Assembly: GCA_005877965.1 (NCBI GenBank)
Contig: VBNP01000003.1
Coordinates: 1-13,735 of the forward strand
Reading direction: 5' to 3'
DNA length: 13,735 nucleotides
DNA from: Gammaproteobacteria bacterium
GTDB lineage: Bacteria > Pseudomonadota > Gammaproteobacteria > Steroidobacterales > Steroidobacteraceae
The translations under genes were made by a program, and so were the position numbers. The notes beneath the pieces were generated by a model. The model was not told the origin of the DNA. It saw only the letters and a program-made list of their open reading frames with translations, and did not search any database. This document shows positions 6,296-12,271 of this stretch, piece by piece. Numbering within the stretch: the stretch's first letter is position 1; every line of letters starts with the position of its first letter.

Positions 6296-6609
6296 GGGCC
6301 TGTAGCACAGCGGTTAGTGCAGGGGACTCATCGACAAGGTGCCTTCGCGCGGAAACGCGCGAAGTGGACGGGATGAATTCAGGGAAACCTTCGGGATGTG
6401 ATCCCATGGCAACCCTGAGCCGAGCCGCCGGTACACCGGCGGAAGGTGCAGAGACTACCTGAGGGCTCGAGCGCCCTTGATAACAGGCTTGTGAGCATCC
6501 CGCACCCACACGCACGGTTCGTGCACGGGTGAAGAGATAGTCCACTCCCGGCGGAAACACCGGGGCCAAGTGAATCCCTTGGTCGTAGGTTCGAATCCTA
6601 CCGGGCCCA
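6296..6609 (+). tRNA. tRNA-Ile(CAU), interrupted by a group I intron
   Basis: The exons are 6296-6331 and 6573-6609 and join into a 73-nt tRNA. The acceptor stem pairs GGGCCTG with CGGGCCC, with discriminator A73. The D stem is GCAC/GTGC, the anticodon stem GGGGA/TCCCT with loop CTCATAA, and the T stem GTAGG/CCTAC with loop TTCGAAT. The anticodon is CAU. The anticodon loop followed by CTTGGTCG in the variable region matches E. coli tRNA-Ile2, the AUA decoder whose C34 is converted to lysidine by TilS. Met and fMet tRNAs differ in these regions, so Ile is preferred. The 3' CCA is not encoded (A73 is followed by CTA), so it must be added by the CCA-adding enzyme. The intron lies between positions 36 and 37. 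Confidence 0.93.
6332..6572 (+). ncRNA. Self-splicing group I intron in the tRNA anticodon loop
   Basis: A 241-nt intron with no encoded protein. P1: guide GTG (6339-6341) pairs with exon CAT, giving the expected U-G at the 5' splice site. P2: 6343-6351/6356-6364, 9 bp with a GAAA tetraloop. P3: 6369-6375/6496-6502, 7 bp. P4: 6380-6384/6413-6417. P5 with an outer CC/GG and GGGAT/ATCCC. P6a: 6425-6431/6436-6442. P7: GACTA 6453-6457/6538-6542, within the conserved GTGCAGAGACTA and AAGAGATAGTCC elements. P8: 6503-6507/6527-6531 with an inner hairpin. P9: 6546-6565 with a GAAA tetraloop. The last base is G (6572), as required. Core sequence and GAAA loops in P2 and P9 resemble, from memory, the small Azoarcus tRNA-Ile intron (subgroup IC3). 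It excises by two guanosine-initiated transesterifications. An additional stem lies between P7 and P3. Confidence 0.93.
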
Positions 6610-6657
6610 CTATGAAATTGCGGGCAGGGACGCAGCGACCTAACTGCCGTCGCCAAG

Positions 6658-6686
6658 AAAGGGCGGGTTACCGCCCTTTCTGTTCT
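6658..6686 (+). terminator. Rho-independent terminator after the tRNA
   Basis: AAAGGGCGG (6658-6666) and CCGCCCTTT (6671-6679) form a perfect 9-bp stem with loop GTTA, followed by CTGTTCTT. It lies 48 bases after the tRNA. The A/T ends of the stem make it usable in both directions, so it may also end the leftward transcript of the 565-aa gene whose stop is at 6710. Confidence 0.8.
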
Positions 6687-6709
6687 TCCGATGGTCAGGC
6701 CGCTGACGC

Positions 6710-8407
6710 CTACTCGTCTTTCCCTGCAAACGTCGGACACGGGTTGAACGGCAGCGTCCGGTGAAAGTTCTCCAAGATGTATTGGGGCTGACCATTCGGG
6801 GCCGGATAGAAGTTCGCCAGAATGGGCCCGAACTCCGCCGCTGAGCTTCCGCCGAAATCGTCCAGCGTTCCGGGAATGAACGGACCGCCCAACTGCCACC
6901 GGCAGCCGTTGTCATCCAACCGCGTGCTGTAGAACGGATAGAAGGCTGCGCCCTGGGGCGGGTTGACGCAGCCCTGTCCCGGATTCTTATCCGCGGGGTT
7001 CGACAGGTGCCGCTGGCACGGCGGGATTGTGCCGAACTCGATGCGCGGCATGTCGGATTCGAAGGCGACGCGACTGAAATTCGCCGTGTGACCCTCTGGG
7101 TCGGTGAACAACGGACTGGAGAACATCACCGGCTCGCTATGGAGGAGCGCATCCTGGACGGGGTCCTTGAATGAGCCCGGCCAGGTGTTCTTCTGGTAAG
7201 TAACGCCGTCGAAGTCCGCGTCGGTATCGATGCAGCCGCCGAGCGGAATCAAGCCGAACGCCGCGAGAAACCCGGGGTCGACGCACTGGGCGTCATCGAG
7301 TCCGGGCTTCTTATCGTTCCCGGTAAGGGACGTGCACGCACCGAACTCCGCAGTAACCGAGCTGCAATACTCGAAGTGCCCGATCTCGTCCGAAAAGGCG
7401 ATGTTGTACGTATGGGCCGCCCCCGGCACGCGCGTGTGCTCACTCGAGGTGGCGTACGCCGGATGGAAATCATGCGCCAGGTTGTGAGTGGCAAACTTGC
7501 AGTCAGTTCCGGTCGGATCCCACTTCACCGAGGCAAATCCATTGGCGCCGCTCGCCACCATGAAGCCCGTTTGCCCGGTGGTGAGATCCTGAACCGTGAC
7601 CTTGAGGCCTTGGTCGGTATCGGCGAGTGTCACGATCAACTCATCACCCGGATTCATGAGAAGCGTGTTGGCGTTGGTGGACACCGGCGGCCCGAGTGGG
7701 CTGGGTGAGCCGGCCGGGAATGGAACGCCATCCGTCTGGATAAAAGCAAAGTTGACGTATTCGTTGTGAGTGATCGCGGCGCAAGCCGCGTTATTGTTCT
7801 GACCCGTGTTGTCATTACTCTGAAAACTGTCAATGTTGAGCGCCGCGGTCCATTGCGTTGCGGTGCCTGCGCCGAAGAGGGCGAAGAGCCAGCCTGGCGG
7901 GTAGAACTGCATCTCCATGAATGCCGTGCCCGGGTGGTTCCCGATGTAGTCGGGCGCGGCCGGGGCGGGGCTGTCGAAGATGTTGCTGTCGCTGTCCACA
8001 ACGCACGGGATATTGGGACGGCCGGGGGATCCTCCGGGATTGGGATTACCCTGATCGTCGCACATAGCCATCCCGAACCAGAAGGCCGGGCGCAACTGGA
8101 AGTTCCACGTTCCTCCGCTGCCATCCTGCTTGGGAAGCAGCGCCGGATCCTTCGGAAGCCTTATTCTGTAGACATTGTTGAAACCCGCTCCCGGCTCGTT
8201 CGAGTAAAAGAGCAGTGAAGGCTCGTCGTGACCCACGTAATACTCGCTGCCGCCAGGATTCTCGCGCTGCTCCGCGCACAGGATTCCACTCGGCTCGTCG
8301 CAGTTAAAGGACTCCGGGTGAGGCGGCGAAGCCTGCGCAAGAGAACCACTCAGCATCAATAGTCCCGCACCGAATAAAGCTCGGCATGACCATGTCTGAA
8401 TGCGCAT
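6710..8407 (-). CDS. Large secreted protein of unknown function (565 aa)
   Basis: A 565-aa protein with a clear Sec signal peptide: MRIQTWSCRALF, a hydrophobic stretch, then SLAQA as the probable cleavage site near residue 26. The mature part is rich in Gly, Pro, Asn, Asp and aromatic residues, typical of an extracellular beta-rich fold. Paired cysteines could form disulfides, and there is no membrane segment or lipobox. Distinctive stretches are EMQFYPPGWLF, NPGDELIVTLADTDQG and VTVQDLTTGQTGFMVAS, which read like beta-strands of a carbohydrate-binding or jelly-roll domain, followed by ATHNLAHDFHPAY and AFSDEIGHFEYC. The His/Asp/Glu richness there could bind metal, but no known catalytic motif is evident. 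The start ATG (8407) has GGAGG 9 bases upstream. It appears monocistronic, and I do not recognise the family. Confidence 0.85.
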   Translation of the reverse strand: MRIQTWSCRALFGAGLLMLSGSLAQASPPHPESFNCDEPSGILCAEQRENPGGSEYYVGHDEPSLLFYSNEPGAGFNNVYRIRLPKDPALLPKQDGSGGTWNFQLRPAFWFGMAMCDDQGNPNPGGSPGRPNIPCVVDSDSNIFDSPAPAAPDYIGNHPGTAFMEMQFYPPGWLFALFGAGTATQWTAALNIDSFQSNDNTGQNNNAACAAITHNEYVNFAFIQTDGVPFPAGSPSPLGPPVSTNANTLLMNPGDELIVTLADTDQGLKVTVQDLTTGQTGFMVASGANGFASVKWDPTGTDCKFATHNLAHDFHPAYATSSEHTRVPGAAHTYNIAFSDEIGHFEYCSSVTAEFGACTSLTGNDKKPGLDDAQCVDPGFLAAFGLIPLGGCIDTDADFDGVTYQKNTWPGSFKDPVQDALLHSEPVMFSSPLFTDPEGHTANFSRVAFESDMPRIEFGTIPPCQRHLSNPADKNPGQGCVNPPQGAAFYPFYSTRLDDNGCRWQLGGPFIPGTLDDFGGSSAAEFGPILANFYPAPNGQPQYILENFHRTLPFNPCPTFAGKDE

Positions 8408-8801
8408 AAGCGGAACCTCCCCGTGCCGTAAACGTTGTTTGGAGCTCCGGTGCAGGTGCCGTCATTTTCGCTGCCTGGCTCGACAACACCGGAGAGATGC
8501 GAATTGTGCGCGCACGATCTGTAGTTGCAAGCGGAGCAACTCAGCGGGAACGCGCATGTTCGCATGGCCTGCCCCTCTTGCGCGGCCTGGCTTCGAGTCA
8601 CCACATCGAACCGTCGCCGCAACGCTTGCGCTCAGGTATGTCATTCCCAGCGCGTTAGAGTGCCACTCTGATGAAGTCCGCTTGGGAACTGTTCTGGTGA
8701 ATGCCCTGAACAGTTTGCGAGCTAGCAATCCATGTGTAGCGGGTGGATGTTGAGTCTCTTGCCTATGCTGGCCGTCACCAAATTGCCGCGGCAGGTGACC
8801 T

Positions 8802-8954
8802 ATGGAAGTCCTTCTGATTGATATGGGCGCTCTGGCTATGTTTCTTGCTTATATGGCGATTGTGTATTGGCAGGGGCTATCACACGAAGCGCAACCACCA
8901 GGGCAGCGGTCCATTGATGTCTCACGGGCACCCGGCGCCCCCGAATCGCTCTGA
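8802..8954 (+). CDS. Possible 50-aa single-pass membrane peptide
   Basis: ATG at 8802 is preceded by AGGTGA with 4 bases between. The frame encodes 50 aa: MEVLLIDMGALAMFLAYMAI then VYWQGLSHEAQPPGQ and a polar, Pro-rich tail ending PESL before TGA. Residues 3-23 form one hydrophobic segment of membrane-spanning length, with an acidic start and a polar C-terminal tail. A small membrane protein is plausible. There is no homologue I recognise, and a chance frame in this gap cannot be excluded. The next gene starts about 100 bases downstream on the same strand. Confidence 0.35.
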   Translation: MEVLLIDMGALAMFLAYMAIVYWQGLSHEAQPPGQRSIDVSRAPGAPESL

Positions 8955-9040
8955 TCTACCCGGGCGGCGTCACTTGTCGGGCTCAGCCACAGGCGCTTGC
9001 GACGCGGGCGGCGGAGAGTCACCATCCAAAGAGATGCCGC

Positions 9041-9046
9041 TATAAA
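9041..9046 (+). promoter_or_regulatory. Possible -10 box close to the 9055 start codon
   Basis: TATAAA (5 of 6 to the -10 consensus) ends 8 bases before ATG 9055. Transcription from it would start almost at the start codon, giving a leaderless or near-leaderless mRNA. This fits the lack of a Shine-Dalgarno sequence there. The matching -35 position holds no good hexamer, so the call is weak. Confidence 0.3.
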
Positions 9047-9054
9047 GTACTGCA

Positions 9055-9966
9055 ATGCCTTCGCAGGCGTACCTCCTGTCGCTTCCGGAACGCATGATCC
9101 GCTCGGCGCTGGGCTTCAGCGCCGGACTGTTGCGTGAAATCGGCGAGGTCGTGTTGCCACGGACCGTGCGCCGCGGCCAACTGTACGAGAGCCTCGTGAA
9201 CACGACGCTGCGCTACGTGATCGAGCAAGTCGGCGGCGCCAAGGGTGTCTACCCCAGCGAAGTACCGCAGGCGCAGGACTTTGTTGCGAGGCGCGGCGTG
9301 GGTCATGCCATAGAGCTCCTCGGCATCGCGGCTTTCCGCATCTCTCCAGTATGGGTATTCGCGGCACTTGCCGATCTCAGCGGCCTCGGGCGGCGACTGA
9401 TCCCGGAGATCGCCGAGGCATTGAAGGAAGAGGGCCTCCTGGAGAAGGAAGCGCAATTCGAGAACGTCGATCAGCTGCTCGATAGCTTGGAGAAAACCTC
9501 ATCACGCCTGGCCCAGACGATCAATGCGCCGCCCATTGATGTCGCCCGCCTTCGCAAGGAGTGGACGGAAATTCGATTGCAGGCGCGTGGACTCAGGCCG
9601 GTCGACCTTCCCTCTGTCAAAGACATTAGCAGCCGATGGGAAGAACTGAAGGTCGAGGCGGCGCGACAGGGACGCTCGATATTCGAGACCTCATCCGTGA
9701 TGGCGATCTCTGCCGCACGTGCGCTGCCCGATCGAGCGCTTTGGCTCTCCTCGTCGACACGCGTGGGCGCGGCGCGCACCGGAAAAGTCTTCTCAGCGGC
9801 GATCCTCGAGGACTACAGTCACACTCTCAAGGAGCTCCGCGACGTCGGCTATGTTGCTTATGCGAGACGGCAATTGAGTCCGTACCTGCGCGCTTGTGTG
9901 GATCAATTCTCGCGCCACCAGCGCTCGATGACCGAACGTCTAATCGAGAGAATCCGCAAAGACTGA
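9055..9966 (+). CDS. Conserved-looking protein of unknown function (303 aa)
   Basis: A 303-aa protein I do not recognise. The sequence is mostly helical. Residues 1-60 are amphipathic (LPERMIRSALGFSAGLLREI) and residues 82-110 are hydrophobic (GVGHAIELLGIAAFRISPVW onward). This may be a membrane-associated hairpin, but its polar residues argue against a firm transmembrane call. Residues 120-210 are charged helices with coiled-coil character (EALKEEGLLEKEAQFE; ISSRWEELKVEAARQG). The tail is basic (RHQRSMTERLIERIRKD). No signal peptide, cysteine cluster, Walker motif or other catalytic signature was found. Its codon choice is GC-rich like the neighbouring genes, supporting a real gene. The start is unsettled: ATG 9055 has no Shine-Dalgarno site, and Met14 is an alternative. 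Confidence 0.75.
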   Translation: MPSQAYLLSLPERMIRSALGFSAGLLREIGEVVLPRTVRRGQLYESLVNTTLRYVIEQVGGAKGVYPSEVPQAQDFVARRGVGHAIELLGIAAFRISPVWVFAALADLSGLGRRLIPEIAEALKEEGLLEKEAQFENVDQLLDSLEKTSSRLAQTINAPPIDVARLRKEWTEIRLQARGLRPVDLPSVKDISSRWEELKVEAARQGRSIFETSSVMAISAARALPDRALWLSSSTRVGAARTGKVFSAAILEDYSHTLKELRDVGYVAYARRQLSPYLRACVDQFSRHQRSMTERLIERIRKD

Positions 9967-10044
9967 CGACAGTGCTGCTGCGGGCGGCCAGAAGCGGACG
10001 CGCGGCCCAAACCATGACTGGTAACCGGTCTTTCACGCGCGTTA

Positions 10045-10064
10045 CCCTGCACTGTTGTGCAGGG
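10045..10064 (+). terminator. Hairpin between the 303-aa gene and the lipoprotein gene
   Basis: CCCTGCAC (10045-10052) and GTGCAGGG (10057-10064) form a perfect 8-bp stem with loop TGTT, about 80 bases after the upstream stop. No T-run follows, so it is a candidate transcript-end or 5'-leader structure rather than a firm intrinsic terminator. Confidence 0.4.
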
Positions 10065-10123
10065 CCCATTGATGGGGGAGAGTATCTTGCCTTGACAACG
10101 GTAATCGGAATGGAAGGGTTCGC

Positions 10124-10420
10124 ATGCGCGTTGCTAGCTCGCTCGTTGTAGTTTTATTGTCCGCATGTGCGACGGCACTTCCCACAGCCCCCTTGGATCC
10201 GAAGCACCTCGATCAATCAACGAATTTCGTTGGGCCCAATGGCGGAACGGCCTATTTGATGCAGTGCTTTGATGGCGTCGGGTGCTACCAAAGGGCAAGA
10301 GAAGCTTGCTCCAATGGCTACATGATTTTTGACAGTATCGACAGCGCCAACGGCAGCATTGCCAGTGGTGGTGGATTCGTGGGTTCTAGCCACTACATCG
10401 CTTTCGAGTGCAAGAAGTAA
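10124..10420 (+). CDS. Small cysteine-containing lipoprotein of unknown function (98 aa)
   Basis: A 98-aa protein with a type II signal peptide: MRVASSLVVVLLSAC, where LSAC is the lipobox and Cys15 the lipidated residue. The mature part has four cysteines (C48, C54, C62, C96), probably two disulfides. The core YLMQCFDGVGCYQRAREAC followed by SNGYMI and a C-terminal FECKK recalls a group of small proteobacterial lipoproteins with a CxxxxxCYxxAxxxC and GY core that have no known function. It is expected in the periplasmic leaflet of an envelope membrane. The ATG at 10124 has a GGAAGG-like site upstream. The gene converges with the S53 peptidase gene, whose stop is 67 bases away. Confidence 0.8.
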   Translation: MRVASSLVVVLLSACATALPTAPLDPKHLDQSTNFVGPNGGTAYLMQCFDGVGCYQRAREACSNGYMIFDSIDSANGSIASGGGFVGSSHYIAFECKK

Positions 10421-10487
10421 CTTCGACGGTTACGCAGGCCGCTTCCGCCCCATATTGAGCGACCGCTGTGGGTCCGCTTCCCGCCGA

Positions 10488-12011
10488 TCAGGGCTGGGAG
10501 GCAGCCTCGACGAGATCCGGCAGCAGATGGGCGGCGTTGGGCGTGCCCAGGCCAGTGACCGCGTCCCATCCGGTCGAGGCCGGATAACCCGCAATGGATG
10601 TGGTCTGATTGTTGCCGATGGTCACGTCGAAGAAGTCGGCGGCGTACTTCGCCGGATCGGCCGCGACCTTGTACAGGGCGGGATTGATGTAGCCAAGATC
10701 GCTCCCAGCCATCTGGTCGGCGATGGCGATCAACCCTGCCCACTGGGGCGCACTGCAACTCGTGCCACCGACGACGTACCAGCCCACGCTGCAGGGATTG
10801 GCGCCACCACAACCGGTGCCCGACGCGGTAGTCGCGGGCTCGGTCATATAAACGAGGGGACCCGTTCCCGAGCTCGCCTGGAAGGCGACATCCGGAACGC
10901 CCCGCATTTCGGAGTTCGGGCCTGGGGCGCCCACCGAACTCCCGACATAGCTGCTGCCCGCCGGCAGAGTGGCCTGAAAGTCAGGCCGCGGGAACAGAAT
11001 GCTGTAACCGCCGCCGGCAAAGGGCCAGGCGCGCTCGCGAACGCCAGGGTGGTTGTCGCACACAGCCGGAGGCGAGGTGGTATCTACGGTGGTGCCCGTG
11101 GTGGCATCCACGCACAGACGGGTGCCGCCGACTGCTGTCACGAGAGGATCCGAGGCCGGCCACTCGACACTCGCATACGGAATCAGCCGCGGGCTCTTGG
11201 TGGGCTCCTTGAGGTTGTTGCTGGTGCCGCCGTCCCCGGAGGATGCGAGCACGGTGATGTGGTTGGCCTGTGCATCGACGAGCGCCCGGCGCAGGTTCAA
11301 CAACGAGGCGGTGCCCGCGAATGTCCCCTCTCCGGCTGCCAGGCTCATGCTGATGACGTCGGCCAGGTGGTTGTCCACGATGTACTGTATGGCGTTCATC
11401 ATCTGCGGAAAGCCCTGTACGCCCAGAATTTCAGCCGTGGGCGTGGTGACCAACAGGATGTTGGCTTCGGGAGCGATCGCGTGCGCCCACTCCACATCGA
11501 GCGAAACCTCAAGCGCCCACAGGTTGTGACTCTCCTGACCCGTCCCGTTGTTGGGTGGAGGCGGGTTGGGCGGCGGCGATCCCTGGACCTGCAGGATGCC
11601 GAAGGTCGGCATGCCCGGGACGCACGTCACGCCGGCTTCTCCACAAAGATGCGGCAGGCCAAAGGCGGTACTGAACACATTCAGGTCGTTCGCGATGGTC
11701 GCGCTTCCGAATGAGTCAATCAGGGCGATGGTCTTTCCCTTGCCGGTGAGCCCCCGCTCATAGAGTGGAGAAACGTTGTAGGCCTGCTGCATTGCCGCCG
11801 GAGCGAAGCACCGCACACCGGCGGCGTAGCACGCTGCCTCGCTCGGCGGGGTGGGGCTGCTCTGCAGGAAGCGCCACTCGGCGACGGCCGGCCGGAAGAC
11901 CGCGCTGCTGCCGGATTTCTGGGCCAGCGAAGCCGATGCCATTCCCATCGCCAGGGCCGCAACCAGGACGGGTCGTGCCACCGCACGTCTCTCGAGCGAA
12001 CGCATGGACAT
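10488..12011 (-). CDS. Secreted S53 (sedolisin/kumamolisin-type) serine-carboxyl peptidase
   Basis: A 507-aa secreted peptidase with a Sec signal peptide (residues ~1-30, ending SASLA). The sedolisin triad is recognisable. E168 and D172 lie in LEVSLDVEWAH. The nucleophile S418 lies in GGTSCSAPQWAG, and the oxyanion-hole D260 in SSGDGG. The C-terminal calcium site is present: D462 in FFDVTIG and D483 in STGWDAVTGLGTPN. S53 enzymes are subtilisin-fold endopeptidases that usually act at acidic pH outside the cell. A Pro-rich insertion (SPPPNPPPPN) lies just before the Glu/Asp helix. The family's N-terminal activation domain (~170-190 residues) is absent: only ~45 residues separate the signal peptide from the catalytic domain. 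The start is ATG 12011, with GGGGGTG upstream; a frame opening at 12122 would add 37 residues with no signal-like features. Confidence 0.92.
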   Translation of the reverse strand: MSMRSLERRAVARPVLVAALAMGMASASLAQKSGSSAVFRPAVAEWRFLQSSPTPPSEAACYAAGVRCFAPAAMQQAYNVSPLYERGLTGKGKTIALIDSFGSATIANDLNVFSTAFGLPHLCGEAGVTCVPGMPTFGILQVQGSPPPNPPPPNNGTGQESHNLWALEVSLDVEWAHAIAPEANILLVTTPTAEILGVQGFPQMMNAIQYIVDNHLADVISMSLAAGEGTFAGTASLLNLRRALVDAQANHITVLASSGDGGTSNNLKEPTKSPRLIPYASVEWPASDPLVTAVGGTRLCVDATTGTTVDTTSPPAVCDNHPGVRERAWPFAGGGYSILFPRPDFQATLPAGSSYVGSSVGAPGPNSEMRGVPDVAFQASSGTGPLVYMTEPATTASGTGCGGANPCSVGWYVVGGTSCSAPQWAGLIAIADQMAGSDLGYINPALYKVAADPAKYAADFFDVTIGNNQTTSIAGYPASTGWDAVTGLGTPNAAHLLPDLVEAASQP

Positions 12012-12137
12012 TGCAGCACCCCCTGTGTTGATGGAATCGTTGACAGACCTGGAGTGATGCCAACAGGCCGGCACCGCTTTTTCTGATGTACGCTTGCCCT
12101 GATTTAGTTGACGCCCCCACAATCCTCGAAGTCAATG

Positions 12138-12149
12138 CGGGTTAACCCG
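12138..12149. promoter_or_regulatory. Perfect 12-bp palindrome in a divergent intergenic region
   Basis: CGGGTTAACCCG is a perfect palindrome about midway between the divergent S53 peptidase and glutathione S-transferase starts (12012-12271). It is the right size for a dimeric regulator's half-sites without a spacer. I do not recognise a specific regulator, and no promoter could be placed firmly around it. Confidence 0.3.
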
Positions 12150-12271
12150 ACACAGCGCAGCAACGAATCATCCATCCTCGGCCCCGGCGACCGAACGCGG
12201 AGCGCGCCGATCGCCGGAGAGCATGCGGCGACGCCATCGGTCAGGCTTGCGCAGTGGCTCCCGGAGTCACC

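Larger units (their letters stand above)
8408..9054. other. Long intergenic stretch between divergent genes
   Basis: There are 647 bases with no convincing long gene. The left end must hold the leader and promoter of the leftward 565-aa gene, of which only the GGAGG ribosome site at 8417-8421 is clear. The 8430-8750 part has open frames on both strands, but their translations are Arg/Cys-rich and lack ribosome sites. The only candidate gene is the 50-aa membrane peptide at 8802-8954. Near the right end, TATAAA at 9041-9046 may be the -10 of the next gene. Confidence 0.5.

Noticed and set aside
5998..6462. Reading the lipoprotein-like frame as a full 154-aa protein
   Set aside because: The 3' half is translation of the tRNA and its intron, so it cannot be the true gene end.
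6332..6572. Homing endonuclease or other ORF inside the intron
   Set aside because: The intron is only 241 nt and all of it is accounted for by RNA structure; no LAGLIDADG or HNH-type motif is seen.
6296..6609. tRNA-Met or initiator tRNA identity from the CAU anticodon
   Set aside because: The CTCATAA loop, the TTGGTCG variable region and the paired G1-C72 fit tRNA-Ile2; initiator tRNAs have a mismatched position 1-72.
8356..8622. Cys-rich 88-codon minus-strand frame upstream of the 565-aa gene
   Set aside because: It overlaps the start region of that gene in another frame, has no ribosome site and resembles no zinc-binding pattern well enough.
10329..11714. A 461-codon plus-strand open frame opposite the S53 gene
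   Set aside because: It is antisense to a peptidase with all catalytic motifs intact. Its start lies inside the lipoprotein gene and its product is low-complexity Gly/Arg.
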